Shown: piece by piece, positions 1 to 7,427 of the stretch | Numbering within the stretch: position 1 is the first letter of the stretch | How the letters are laid out: each line of letters starts with the position of its first letter | NCBI GenBank assembly: GCA_023437285.1 | Contig: JAEZGP010000549.1 | Location: forward strand, 1-10,473 | From: Actinomycetes bacterium | Lineage (GTDB): Bacteria > Actinomycetota > Actinomycetes > Mycobacteriales > Micromonosporaceae | Direction: 5' to 3' | DNA: 10,473 nt | Program-made: the position numbers and the translations under genes | The notes under the pieces: model-generated | What the model was told of the DNA's origin: nothing | The model's database searches: none | What the model saw: only the letters and a program-made list of their open reading frames with translations

Positions 1-1
1 G

Positions 2-868
2 CCGAACCTGCTGCCGGGCGGTCGCCCGGTCGGCGACCCGGCGGCGCGCGCGGAGCTGGCCGGCATCTGGGGCCTGGAGACCGGGGTCATCTCGGGCACC
101 GTCGGCCGCGACACCGACGAGATCATCGAGGCCGCCGCGGCGGGCCGGCTCGGCGCCCTCGTGGTCGCCGGCGTCGACCCGGCCGACCTGGCCGACCCGG
201 CGCTGGCCGAGCAGGCCCTCGACAACGTCGGCTTCCTGGTCTCGTTCGAACTGCGCAACTCGGCCGTGAGCCGCCGCGCCGACGTGGTCTTCCCGGTCGC
301 GCCGGTGCAGGAGAAGCCGGGCACCTTCCTCAACTGGGAGGGCCGGCTGCGCAGCTTCGACGCGGTCTTCGACACCACCGCGATGTCCGACGCCCGGGTG
401 CTCGACGCGCTGGCCCAGGCCATGGGCGTCGCGCTCGGTACGGCCGACGTCACCGCGATCCGCGCGGAACTTGGCGCGCTGCCGGTCAGCGGCGGGGACC
501 GGCCCGCCGGCCCGCGCGTCGCCCCGCGCGACGTTGCGGTCACGGCGCCCGGCGAGGCGCTGCTCGCCACCTGGCACCAGCTGCTCGACCTGGGCAGCCT
601 GCTCGACGGGGACGAGATCCTGCGCGGCACGGCCCGGCCCGTGGTCGCGTGCCTGGGCCCGCTGACGGCGGCCGATCTCGGCGTCGCCGACGGTGACCCG
701 GTGACGGTCAGCACCGGGCGGGGCAGCATCACGCTGCCCGCGCAGCTGACCGACATGGTCGAGGGAGTGGTCTGGGTGCCGACGAACTCGCCCGGCGCTA
801 CCGTGCGCCGCTCGCTCGGCGTGACCGGCGGAGGCGTCGTCACGATCTCCCGTGGAGGGATCCAATGA
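2..868 (+). CDS. nuoG: NADH-quinone oxidoreductase subunit G, C-terminal part (5' end outside window)
   Basis: This is the large iron-sulfur subunit of the peripheral arm of complex I, which carries electrons from the NADH site toward quinone. The open frame enters from the left edge with no start, so only the last 288 residues are visible; the N-terminal cluster-binding part lies outside. The visible part belongs to the molybdopterin-oxidoreductase-like region: an opening LLPGGRPV stretch, a segment ending in [12 protein letters not shown] (about in-window residues 103-114), which matches the family's EK-GTF-N-EGR pattern, and a C-terminal molybdopterin-dinucleotide-binding-like beta domain from about nt 635 to the stop. 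In complex I this domain is structural and binds no molybdenum cofactor. The stop TGA (866-868) overlaps the nuoH start as ATGA. Identity rests on these motifs and on being directly upstream of nuoH; I am confident of it. Confidence 0.93.
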   Translation, partial: PNLLPGGRPVGDPAARAELAGIWGLETGVISGTVGRDTDEIIEAAAAGRLGALVVAGVDPADLADPALAEQALDNVGFLVSFELRNSAVSRRADVVFPVAPVQEKPGTFLNWEGRLRSFDAVFDTTAMSDARVLDALAQAMGVALGTADVTAIRAELGALPVSGGDRPAGPRVAPRDVAVTAPGEALLATWHQLLDLGSLLDGDEILRGTARPVVACLGPLTAADLGVADGDPVTVSTGRGSITLPAQLTDMVEGVVWVPTNSPGATVRRSLGVTGGGVVTISRGGIQ

Positions 869-2232
869 TTCTGGCGAACGCGCAGGATCCGACGTTGGCC
901 GACTTCGGCCACGACGTCTGGTGGATCGTCGTCATCAAGATTCTCGGGGCCTTCGTCTTCGGGTTCCTCATGACGCTGCTCGGCGTGTGGTTCGAGCGGC
1001 GCGTGGTGGCCCGGATGGCGGTGCGGCCGGGGCCCAACCGGCACGGCCCGTTCGGCCTGCTGCAGACCCTGGCCGACGGCCTGAAGATGGCCTTCAAGGA
1101 AGACATCATGCCGCGCGCCGCGGACAAGGTGGTCTTCTTCTTCGCCCCGACGATCTCGGTGGTCAGCGCGGTGACGGCCCTGTCGGTCATCCCGTTCGGC
1201 CCGATGGTCAGCATGTTCGGCGAGAAGACGCCGCTGCAGGTGACCGACGTCGAGGTCTCCGTGCTGGTGCTGCTGGCCTGCGCGTCGATGGGCGTCTACG
1301 GCATCGTGCTCGGCGGCTGGGCGTCCGGCTCGACGTACCCGCTGCTGGGCGGCCTGCGGTCCTCCGCGCAGATGATCTCGTACGAGATCGCGATGGGCCT
1401 GTCCATCGTCGCGGTGTTCCTGACGGCCAGCTCGATGTCGACGTCCGCGATCGTGGCGGCCCAGGGCCACGGGGACTCGTTCAGCCTGTTCGGCCTGGAC
1501 CTCAACGCACCCGGCTGGTACGCGATCCTGCTGCTGCCGAGCTTCATCATCTACGCCATCTCGGCGGTCGGCGAGACCAACCGCGCGCCGTTCGACCTGC
1601 CCGAGGCGGAGTCGGAGCTGGTCGCGGGCTACATGACGGAGTACTCGTCGCTGAAGTTCGCGCTCTACATGCTCTCCGAGTACATCAACATGGTGACCGT
1701 CTCGGCGGTGGCGACCACGCTGTTCCTCGGCGGTTGGCGCGCCCCGTGGCCGATCACCCTGTGGTCGGGGGCGAACTCCGGCTGGTGGCCGCTGCTGTGG
1801 TTCATGATCAAGGTTGTCCTGATCATGTTCGTGTTCGTCTGGCTGCGAGGCACGCTGCCCCGGCTGCGCTACGACCAGTTCATGCGGTTCGGCTGGAAGG
1901 TGCTCCTGCCGATCAACCTGCTCTGGATCGTCGTGCTGGCCGGCATCCGCACGCTGCAGGGCGAGGACGGCCTGAGCAACCAGCAGAAGTGGCTGATCGC
2001 CGGCGTACCGATCGCCGTCGTCCTCCTGGTGGCGCTGCTCTGGCCGCAGAAGCCGCCGGCCCCGGCGCCGGACCTCGGCGGACCGCCGGAGGGCCGGGTC
2101 GGCGGCGCCGAGGGCTACCCGATTCCGCCGCTCGATCTTCAAGTGCCGCCCAGCCCACGGGCCAAGCGGATGATCGCCGATCGCGAGCCCGTCACCACGG
2201 CCGCTGGCGCTGATAAGGAGGCAAGCTCATGA
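865..2232 (+). CDS. nuoH: NADH-quinone oxidoreductase subunit H (quinone-chamber membrane subunit)
   Basis: This multi-spanning membrane protein forms much of the quinone chamber where the peripheral arm meets the membrane arm. Two family signatures are clear. The first is [19 protein letters not shown] (GPNR at residues 56-59). The second is the loop [20 protein letters not shown] starting near residue 236, whose acidic residues line the quinone/proton path. About eight hydrophobic helices are readable. At 455 residues it is much longer than the roughly 325 of the E. coli protein. The excess is mainly a proline-rich tail from about residue 394 ([11 protein letters not shown], then [15 protein letters not shown]), which from memory is a common feature of actinobacterial NuoH. 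The ATG start overlaps the nuoG stop and has GGAGG at 854-858, six bases upstream. The gene ends at an ATGA shared with the mini-cistron. Confidence 0.97.
   Translation: MILANAQDPTLADFGHDVWWIVVIKILGAFVFGFLMTLLGVWFERRVVARMAVRPGPNRHGPFGLLQTLADGLKMAFKEDIMPRAADKVVFFFAPTISVVSAVTALSVIPFGPMVSMFGEKTPLQVTDVEVSVLVLLACASMGVYGIVLGGWASGSTYPLLGGLRSSAQMISYEIAMGLSIVAVFLTASSMSTSAIVAAQGHGDSFSLFGLDLNAPGWYAILLLPSFIIYAISAVGETNRAPFDLPEAESELVAGYMTEYSSLKFALYMLSEYINMVTVSAVATTLFLGGWRAPWPITLWSGANSGWWPLLWFMIKVVLIMFVFVWLRGTLPRLRYDQFMRFGWKVLLPINLLWIVVLAGIRTLQGEDGLSNQQKWLIAGVPIAVVLLVALLWPQKPPAPAPDLGGPPEGRVGGAEGYPIPPLDLQVPPSPRAKRMIADREPVTTAAGADKEASS
2215..2221 (+). promoter_or_regulatory. Strong Shine-Dalgarno now serving the repeat mini-cistron
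   Basis: AAGGAGG lies inside the last codons of nuoH, seven bases before the ATG at 2229. It is the best Shine-Dalgarno match in the window. It does not serve nuoI, whose ATG is 81 bases further on, but the 25-codon mini-ORF of the repeat. I infer that it was nuoI's original ribosome binding site before the repeat inserted. Confidence 0.8.
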
Positions 2233-2306
2233 GCGAGCGCAGCGAGCTCATCATCAGCTCCGCTTTTACTCATGGCGACGCCGAGCGAAGCGAGGTGGCG
2301 TCATGA
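2229..2306 (+). CDS. 25-codon mini-ORF within the repeat, coupled to nuoH and nuoI
   Basis: This open frame runs from an ATG overlapping the nuoH stop (ATGA, 2229-2232) to a TGA overlapping the nuoI start (ATGA, 2303-2306). It has a perfect Shine-Dalgarno at 2215-2221. The peptide starts [11 protein letters not shown] and ends [16 protein letters not shown] and AERSE are the translations of the repeated 12-mer. It is hydrophilic apart from a short LIISSAF stretch, with no cysteine, signal peptide or full membrane segment. I recognise no family. The likely role is mechanical: carrying ribosomes across the inserted element so that nuoI stays translated. The peptide itself may be a by-product. 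That it is translated is an inference from the ribosome binding site and overlaps. Confidence 0.55.
   Translation: MSERSELIISSAFTHGDAERSEVAS
2241..2264 (+). other. Hairpin 1 of the repeat
   Basis: AGC plus GAGCT (2241-2248) can pair with AGCTC (2256-2260) and GCT (2262-2264), giving eight pairs with one bulged C at 2261 around the seven-base loop CATCATC. No U-rich tail follows directly except a short TTTT at 2264-2267, so a weak terminator cannot be excluded. More probably it is a structural part of the repeat. Confidence 0.4.
2277..2302 (+). other. Hairpin 2 of the repeat, directly before the nuoI start
   Basis: GACGCC (2277-2282) is a perfect inverted repeat of GGCGTC (2297-2302) around a 14-base loop. 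The 3' arm abuts the nuoI ATG at 2303, and the putative nuoI Shine-Dalgarno (GAGGT, 2292-2296) lies in the loop next to the stem. Folded, it would hinder fresh initiation on nuoI. A ribosome translating the mini-ORF would melt it, favouring coupled re-initiation. Confidence 0.45.
2292..2298 (+). promoter_or_regulatory. Shine-Dalgarno for nuoI supplied by the repeat
   Basis: GAGGTGG, of which GAGGTG complements the 3' end of 16S rRNA, ends four bases before the nuoI ATG; the GAGGT core is six bases away. It belongs to the inserted repeat rather than to ancestral nuoI leader sequence, so the element seems to bring its own ribosome binding site to the gene it displaces. Confidence 0.6.
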
Positions 2307-2854
2307 GTGTGGGAGGCACCCTCAAGGGCTTCGGGGTCACGTTCTCGCACATGTTCCGCAAGACCGTGACGACCGAGTACCCGGAGAAGCCCGACCGCCT
2401 CGCCCCGCGCTACCACGGTCGGCACATCCTCAACCGTCACCCCGACGGCCTGGAGAAGTGCATCGGCTGCGAGCTGTGCGCGTGGGCCTGCCCCGCCGAC
2501 GCCATCTACGTCGAGGGCGGCGACAACACCGAGGACGAGCGCTTCTCGCCGGGTGAGCGGTACGCCAAGACGTACCAGATCAACTACGCGCGCTGCATCT
2601 TCTGCGGCCTGTGCATCGAGGCCTGCCCGACCCGCTCGCTCACCATGAGCAACGAGTACGAGCTGGCGCGCGACAACCGGCAGGATCTGATCTTCACGAA
2701 GGAGCAGCTGCTCGCGCCGCTGCTGCCCGGCATGGAGCGCCCGCCGCACGCCATGTACCTCGGCGACTCGGAGAAGGACTACTACCTCGGCGCCCTGGAA
2801 AACCCGGGCACGAGCGTGGGCGCCGAGCAGGCCAACCAGGCAGGTGAGCTATGA
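2303..2854 (+). CDS. nuoI: NADH-quinone oxidoreductase subunit I (two 4Fe-4S clusters)
   Basis: This peripheral-arm ferredoxin-like subunit holds the two tetranuclear iron-sulfur clusters (N6a and N6b in the family) that hand electrons to the terminal cluster near quinone. Both cysteine motifs are intact: C53-x2-C56-x2-C59-x3-C63-P and C98-x2-C101-x2-C104-x3-C108-P. An N-terminal segment with [17 protein letters not shown] and the following RYHGRHIL match the family's membrane-docking region. Its 183 residues are normal for the family, with a slightly extended acidic/polar C-terminus. ATG 2303 is the only ATG or GTG in frame before the conserved region, so the start is secure despite the repeat just upstream. 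The stop overlaps the nuoJ start as ATGA. Confidence 0.97.
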   Translation: MSVGGTLKGFGVTFSHMFRKTVTTEYPEKPDRLAPRYHGRHILNRHPDGLEKCIGCELCAWACPADAIYVEGGDNTEDERFSPGERYAKTYQINYARCIFCGLCIEACPTRSLTMSNEYELARDNRQDLIFTKEQLLAPLLPGMERPPHAMYLGDSEKDYYLGALENPGTSVGAEQANQAGEL

Positions 2855-3615
2855 GCCAGACGCTGCTCTACGCGGCGGGCGAGGTGAGCACCGGCGAGGC
2901 GATCACCTTCTACATCTTCGCGCCGCTGGCCCTCATCGGGGCCATCGGTACGATCGCCGCGCGCAACGCCGTGCACTGCGCGCTGTTCCTCGTCGTCACC
3001 ATGCTCTCGCTGGGCATCTTCTACGTACTGCAGGCCGGGCCGTTCATCGGCATGGCGCAGATCATCGTGTACACCGGCGCGATCATGATGCTGTTCCTGT
3101 TCGTGCTCATGCTGGTCGGCCGCGACGCGTCCGACTCGGTGTTCGAGACACTACGGGGCCAGCGCACGGCGGCGATCCTGGTCGGCCTCGGCTTCGCCGG
3201 GCTGATCTGCACCGCGCTGGCCCGCGCGCTCGCCGACATCCAGCCGGTCGGCCTCGACCAGTACCGGGGGGAGAACGTGCCGGGCATCGCCGCGGTGCTG
3301 TTCACCCGGTACGTGTTCGCGTTCGAGGTGACCAGCGCCCTGCTGGTCACGGCGGCCGTCGGCGCGATGCTGCTCGCGCACGTGCAACGCGACAAGGGCG
3401 ACAAGCCCAACCAGGTGGCGAAGTCGCGGGCCCGCTTCGCCCCCGGCAACTACCCGGCGCCCAAGCCCGGCCCGGGCGTCTACGCCACGTCCGACTCCGT
3501 GGCCACGCCCGCGCTGCTGCCCGACGGCAGCCAGACCCGGCGCAGCGTCTCGGACCTCCTGCCGACCCGCGAACTGACCTCGGCGGACACCGCACCGAAG
3601 GGAACCGAACGATGA
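2851..3615 (+). CDS. nuoJ: NADH-quinone oxidoreductase subunit J
   Basis: This membrane-arm subunit sits between the quinone chamber and the pumping subunits. The family signature [18 protein letters not shown] starts at residue 71. This is the third-helix region whose YTGA stretch is linked to conformational coupling in complex I. About five hydrophobic helices fill residues 15-190. The protein has 254 residues against about 184 in E. coli. The excess is a polar, proline-rich tail from about residue 190 ([16 protein letters not shown] and onward), with no recognisable domain; comparable tails occur, as I recall, in other actinobacteria. The start has AGGTGA at 2842-2847 just upstream and overlaps the nuoI stop. 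The end overlaps nuoK by ATGA. Confidence 0.96.
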   Translation: MSQTLLYAAGEVSTGEAITFYIFAPLALIGAIGTIAARNAVHCALFLVVTMLSLGIFYVLQAGPFIGMAQIIVYTGAIMMLFLFVLMLVGRDASDSVFETLRGQRTAAILVGLGFAGLICTALARALADIQPVGLDQYRGENVPGIAAVLFTRYVFAFEVTSALLVTAAVGAMLLAHVQRDKGDKPNQVAKSRARFAPGNYPAPKPGPGVYATSDSVATPALLPDGSQTRRSVSDLLPTRELTSADTAPKGTER

Positions 3616-3911
3616 CCCCGTCGTGGTACATCGTGCTCGCCGCGGCGCTGTTCACGATCGGCGCGGTGGGCGTGCTGATCCGGCGCAACGCCATCGTGCT
3701 GTTCATGTGTATCGAGCTGATGCTCAACGCGGCGAACCTCACGCTGGTGACCTTCAGCCGCGTCCACGGCAACCTGGACGGCCAGATCATGGCGTTCTTC
3801 GTCATGGTCGTCGCGGCCGCCGAGGTCGTGGTCGGGCTCGCCATCATCATGTCGATCTTCCGTACTCGGCGCTCGGCGAGCGTCGACGACGCGAACCTGC
3901 TGAAGTACTGA
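3612..3911 (+). CDS. nuoK: NADH-quinone oxidoreductase subunit K
   Basis: This is a small MrpC-like membrane subunit of the proton-translocating arm: 99 residues with three hydrophobic helices, the usual size. Both functionally important membrane glutamates are present: E35 in [11 protein letters not shown] and E71 in [13 protein letters not shown], corresponding to E36 and E72 of E. coli. The frame stays open far upstream, but the ATG at 3612 overlaps the nuoJ stop as ATGA and gives the family's normal N-terminus, so longer starts inside nuoJ are discounted. The Shine-Dalgarno is modest (AAGGGAA, 3598-3604), in keeping with coupling to nuoJ. Its stop is followed ten bases later by nuoL. Confidence 0.96.
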   Translation: MTPSWYIVLAAALFTIGAVGVLIRRNAIVLFMCIELMLNAANLTLVTFSRVHGNLDGQIMAFFVMVVAAAEVVVGLAIIMSIFRTRRSASVDDANLLKY

Positions 3912-3921
3912 GGACGCCTCG

Positions 3922-5880
3922 ATGGACTCTTCGATCCTTGCTGAGGGGGGCTCGTTCGCGCCCGCGACCGGGTTCCTGAGCAGCATCTGGCTGCTGATCG
4001 CCATTCCGCTCGCGAGCGCCGCGATCCTGTTGCTGCTCGGCCGCCGCGCCAACGCCTGGGGCCACCTGCTCGGCTGCGCCAGCGTCGGCGCCTCGTTCGT
4101 GCTGGGCCTGATCTACTTCATCCAGCTGAGCGGGCTGCCCGACGACGCGCGCTCGGCTGAGGTGTCGCTGTTCGAGTTCATCCCGGTCGGCTCGCTGAAC
4201 ATCGACTTCGGCCTGCTCCTCGACCCGCTGTCGGGCGTGTTTGTCCTGCTGATCACCGGCGTGGGCTTCCTGATCCACGTGTACGCGGTCGGCTACATGG
4301 CGCACAACCCGCCCGACTACGAGTTCGAGAACCCGGGCAACACGCGGCGGCGCTTCTTCGGGTACTTCAACCTGTTCGTCGCGTCGATGCTGCTGCTCGT
4401 CCTCGGCAACAACTACGTGATGCTCTACATCGGCTGGGAGGCCGTGGGCCTCGCGTCGTACCTGCTGATCTCCTTCTACTACCTGCGGCCCGCGGCGGCC
4501 ACGGCGGGCAAGAAGGCGTTCCTCATGAACCGGGTCGGCGACGCCGGCTTCGTGATCGCCATCTTCCTGATGTTCGCCACGCTCGGCACGGTCAACTACG
4601 GCGAGGTCTTCTCCGGCATCGGGCAGGTGGCCAGCGGCACCACGCTCGCCATCGGTCTGCTGCTCCTGCTCGGCGCGACCGGCAAGTCCGGCCAGTTCCC
4701 GCTGCAGGCGTGGTTGCCCGACGCCATGGAGGGCCCGACCCCGGTGTCCGCCCTCATCCACGCGGCCACGATGGTCACCGCCGGTGTCTACCTCATCGCC
4801 CGGTCCGCCCCCGTGTTCAACGCCAACGAGACCGTGCAGCTCGTCGTGGTCTGCGTCGGCGCGTTCACCCTGCTGCTGGGCTGCGTCATCGGCTGCGCGA
4901 AGGACGACATCAAGCGGGTCCTGGCCTGGTCGACGGTCTCGCAGATCGGCTACATGTTCCTGGGCGTCGGCCTCGGCGGCGGGGCGTACGCCCTGGCGAT
5001 CATCCACCTGCTGGCGCACGGCTTCTTCAAGGCCGGGCTGTTCCTCGGCGCCGGCTCGGTCATGCACGGCATGAACGACCAGGTCGACATCCGGCGCTTC
5101 GGCGGCCTGTGGAAGTACATGAAGATCACCTGGGTCACCTTCGGCCTGGCCTGGCTCGCGATCATCGGCCTGCCGCCGCTGTCCGGGTACTTCACCAAGG
5201 ACCCGATCATCGAGTCGGCGTTCAACCGGCCCGGCTGGACCGGCTGGCTGTTCGGCGGCGCGGCGCTGCTCGGCGCGGGCATCACCGCGTTCTACATGAC
5301 GCGGCTGTTCGTGCTCACCTTCCACGGCCCCAAGCGGTGGACCGACGACATCAAGCACCCGCACGAGTCGCCGCCGGTGATGACGATCCCGCTCATCGTG
5401 CTCGCGTTCGGCTCCGTCGCCGCCGGTTACCTCATGTCGACCAGCGTCGTCGACTGGCTCCACCCGGTCTTCGGCGAGCCGCGCGAAGAGTTCCACCGGT
5501 TGGAGCACTGGGTGGTCAGCATCGCGGTCGTCGTCATCACGCTGCTGGGTGCCGGGCTGGCGTACGCGCTGTTCCGCAACGGGACGGCGCTGCAGCCGCA
5601 GCCGGCCGGCGCGATCGTCACCGCCGCCCGCAAGAACCTCTACGGCGACGCCGTCAACGAGGCCCTGTTCGAGATGCCGGGCAAGTACCTCACCCGGTTC
5701 CTGGTCTTCCTGGACAACAGGGGCATCGACGGGCTGGTCAACGGCCTGGCCGCGGCCGTCGGCGGTGGCTCCAGCCGCCTGCGGCGGTTGCAGACCGGCT
5801 TCGTCCGCTCGTACGCACTGTCCGTGCTCGGTGGCGCGCTTCTCGTCGTCGTCGCTTTCCTGGTCGTGAGGCTCGGCTGA
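3922..5880 (+). CDS. nuoL: NADH-quinone oxidoreductase subunit L (distal antiporter-like pump)
   Basis: This is the most distal of the three antiporter-like proton pumps of the membrane arm. Key charged residues are visible: E173 in YIGWEAVGLASYLLI, K255 in GATGKSGQFPLQAWLPDAM and K426 in SGYFTKDPII, corresponding to E. coli E144, K229 and K399. A hydrophilic segment at about residues 568-628 (ARKNLYGDAVNEALF and onward) precedes a last membrane helix at about 630-652. This fits the C-terminal lateral helix arrangement known for NuoL. At 652 residues it is slightly longer than the E. coli protein (about 613). GAGGA at 3910-3914, overlapping the nuoK stop, is seven bases before the ATG. The stop overlaps the nuoM start by one base (TGATG). 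Confidence 0.97.
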   Translation: MDSSILAEGGSFAPATGFLSSIWLLIAIPLASAAILLLLGRRANAWGHLLGCASVGASFVLGLIYFIQLSGLPDDARSAEVSLFEFIPVGSLNIDFGLLLDPLSGVFVLLITGVGFLIHVYAVGYMAHNPPDYEFENPGNTRRRFFGYFNLFVASMLLLVLGNNYVMLYIGWEAVGLASYLLISFYYLRPAAATAGKKAFLMNRVGDAGFVIAIFLMFATLGTVNYGEVFSGIGQVASGTTLAIGLLLLLGATGKSGQFPLQAWLPDAMEGPTPVSALIHAATMVTAGVYLIARSAPVFNANETVQLVVVCVGAFTLLLGCVIGCAKDDIKRVLAWSTVSQIGYMFLGVGLGGGAYALAIIHLLAHGFFKAGLFLGAGSVMHGMNDQVDIRRFGGLWKYMKITWVTFGLAWLAIIGLPPLSGYFTKDPIIESAFNRPGWTGWLFGGAALLGAGITAFYMTRLFVLTFHGPKRWTDDIKHPHESPPVMTIPLIVLAFGSVAAGYLMSTSVVDWLHPVFGEPREEFHRLEHWVVSIAVVVITLLGAGLAYALFRNGTALQPQPAGAIVTAARKNLYGDAVNEALFEMPGKYLTRFLVFLDNRGIDGLVNGLAAAVGGGSSRLRRLQTGFVRSYALSVLGGALLVVVAFLVVRLG

Positions 5881-7427
5881 TGTCTGACTTCAAGTTCCTG
5901 TCCGTACTCACCGTGGCGCCGCTCGTCGGTGCCCTGGTGGTGGCGTTCCTGCCGCGGACCCGGCCGACCCTGGCCAAGCAGGTGGCGTTCGGCTGGTCGC
6001 TCGCCATCCTGGCGCTGACGGTCGTCATGTGGTTCGCGTTCGAGCCGAACGGCGACCGGTTCCAGTTCCGCGAGTCGTACCCGTGGATCAAACCCTGGGA
6101 CGTGCGCTTCACCTTCGAGGTCGACGGCATCGCGCTGGTCATGCTCGGGCTGGTCGCCATCCTGGTGCCGCTGGTCATCCTGGCCTCGTGGAACGACGCC
6201 GAGAAGGCGCAGGCGGCCGGCGGCAAGCGGTCGGTGCCGGCGTTCTTCGCCCTGCTGCTGGCCCTCGAGTCCATGATGATCGGCGTCTTCGCGGCCGGCG
6301 ACGTGTTCCTCTTCTACGTGTTCTTCGAGGTCATGCTCGTGCCGATGTACTTCCTCATCGGCTCGTACGGCGGCGCGCGCCGGCAGTACGCGGCGGTGAA
6401 GTTCTTCCTGTACTCCCTGGTCGGCGGCCTGTTCATGCTGGCTGCGGTGATCGGCCTGTGGGTCGTGGGCGGGCACACGTTCGACTGGCAGACGCTCATG
6501 TCGGCCGAGTTCGCCACCTGGACCGAGCGGTGGCTGTTCCTCGGCTTCTTCATCGCGTTCGCGATCAAGGCGCCGTTCTTCCCGTTCCACACCTGGCTGC
6601 CCGACGCCGGTGGCGCCGCGCCGGCCGGCGTGGCCGCGCTGCTCGTCGGCGTGCTCGACAAGGTCGGCACCTACGGCATCCTGCGGTACTGCCTGCCGCT
6701 GTTCCCGAACGCGTCGAAGTACTTCGCGCCGCTGGCGCTCACCCTGGCCCTGGTCGGCATCATCTACGCCGCCCTGGTCGCGGTGGGGCAGAACGACCTC
6801 AAGCGGCTGGTGTCCTACACGTCGGTCGCCCACTTCGGCTTCATCGGCGTGGGCATCTTCGCCTTCACCACCCAGGCGATGTCGGGCTCCGTGCTCTACA
6901 TGGTCAACCACGGCCTCGCGACCGGCCTGCTGTTCCTCGTGGTCGGCATGCTGGTCGCCCGCCGCGGCTCGGCGCTGGTGAGCGACTTCGGCGGGGCGGG
7001 CAAGCTCGTGCCCGTACTCGCCGGGGTCTTCTTCATCGCGGGCCTGGCGTCGCTCGCGATGCCCGGCACCGCGCCGTTCGTCAGCGAGTTCCTGGTCCTG
7101 ATCGGGACGTTCGCGGTGAACAAGCCGGTCGCGGTCGTGGCCACCGCGGGCATCATCCTGGCGGCCGGGTACGTGCTGTGGATGGTCCAGCGGACCACGC
7201 AGGGCACGTTCAATCCCGTGCTGGAACAGGTGCCGGCCATGCGCCGCGACATCACGGCGCGGGAGGTGGCCGTCGTGGCCCCGCTGATCGCCCTGCTGAT
7301 CTTCTTCGGCTTCTACCCGAAGCCGCTGCTCAATGTGATTAATCCGGCCGTCGCCGCGACCATGCAGGACGTCGGCAAGCAGGACCCGGCGCCGACCGTG
7401 GCGAACACCCAGGAGGCCTCGAAGTGA
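5880..7427 (+). CDS. nuoM: NADH-quinone oxidoreductase subunit M (antiporter-like pump)
   Basis: This is the middle antiporter-like proton pump. The family's functional residues are present: E150 in YVFFEVMLVPMYFLIGSYGG, K230 in FAIKAPFFPFHTWLPDA and E403 in PFVSEFLVLIG, equivalent to E. coli E144, K234 and E407. The product is 515 residues with about fourteen helices, the standard size, ending in a short polar tail (DPAPTVANTQEASK). The frame is open far upstream within nuoL, but ATG 5880 shares one base with the nuoL stop, has GAGG at 5868-5871, and gives the expected hydrophobic N-terminus (MSDFKFLSVLTVAPLVGALV). The nuoN GTG overlaps its stop as GTGA. Confidence 0.97.
   Translation: MSDFKFLSVLTVAPLVGALVVAFLPRTRPTLAKQVAFGWSLAILALTVVMWFAFEPNGDRFQFRESYPWIKPWDVRFTFEVDGIALVMLGLVAILVPLVILASWNDAEKAQAAGGKRSVPAFFALLLALESMMIGVFAAGDVFLFYVFFEVMLVPMYFLIGSYGGARRQYAAVKFFLYSLVGGLFMLAAVIGLWVVGGHTFDWQTLMSAEFATWTERWLFLGFFIAFAIKAPFFPFHTWLPDAGGAAPAGVAALLVGVLDKVGTYGILRYCLPLFPNASKYFAPLALTLALVGIIYAALVAVGQNDLKRLVSYTSVAHFGFIGVGIFAFTTQAMSGSVLYMVNHGLATGLLFLVVGMLVARRGSALVSDFGGAGKLVPVLAGVFFIAGLASLAMPGTAPFVSEFLVLIGTFAVNKPVAVVATAGIILAAGYVLWMVQRTTQGTFNPVLEQVPAMRRDITAREVAVVAPLIALLIFFGFYPKPLLNVINPAVAATMQDVGKQDPAPTVANTQEASK
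7411..7416 (+). promoter_or_regulatory. Shine-Dalgarno of nuoN
   Basis: AGGAGG lies seven bases before the GTG at 7424, inside the last codons of nuoM. It fixes GTG rather than a later ATG as the nuoN start and shows that nuoN initiates strongly on its own as well as by GTGA overlap. Confidence 0.85.

Larger units (their letters stand above)
2227..2307 (+). repeat. MIRU-like short interspersed element inserted at the nuoH/nuoI stop-start junction
   Basis: A 74-bp unit (2229-2302) separates nuoH from nuoI. It is bounded by a 7-bp direct repeat, TCATGAG, at 2227-2233 and 2301-2307. A third TCATG at 2270-2274 divides it into two modules, each holding the near-identical 12-mer GAGCGMAGCGAG (2235-2246 with C, 2283-2294 with A). 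Two hairpins can form, at 2241-2264 and 2277-2302. Excising exactly 74 bp leaves both flanking proteins unchanged and rebuilds a single ATGA overlap seven bases behind AAGGAGG. The same plan is known for mycobacterial MIRUs: a short repeat in an operon with an ORF overlapping both neighbours. I recall similar GAGCGAAGCGAG-bearing repeats in Micromonosporaceae genomes but cannot verify copy number from this single window. Confidence 0.72.

Noticed and set aside
852..2213. 453-codon plus-strand frame within nuoH
   Set aside because: Arg/Gly/Ala-rich out-of-frame reading of nuoH with no recognisable motif; the nuoH frame carries all conserved signatures.
2229..2302. Reading the 74-bp block as a classical transposon or IS remnant
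   Set aside because: No transposase fragment, no terminal inverted repeats of IS type, and the length and terminal ATGAG fit a non-autonomous short repeat instead.
2272..2556. 94-codon frame starting inside the repeat
   Set aside because: It runs out of frame through the start of nuoI, where the nuoI frame holds the iron-sulfur motifs. Its ATG is a module boundary of the repeat.
2844..3611. Upstream extension of the nuoK frame through nuoJ
   Set aside because: The extension is Arg/Gly-rich and lies inside conserved nuoJ. The ATGA overlap at 3612 gives the normal 99-residue NuoK.
3847..5508. 553-codon minus-strand frame opposite nuoL
   Set aside because: Same mirror-frame effect: highly charged, repetitive composition, no motifs, wholly opposite the conserved nuoL gene.
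4710..5879. Upstream extension of the nuoM frame through nuoL
   Set aside because: It is out of frame with nuoL and low complexity; ATG 5880 gives a standard NuoM.
5640..6911. 423-codon minus-strand frame opposite nuoL/nuoM
   Set aside because: Spans the nuoL-nuoM junction on the other strand and has shadow-type composition (Asp/Glu/His/Arg-rich).
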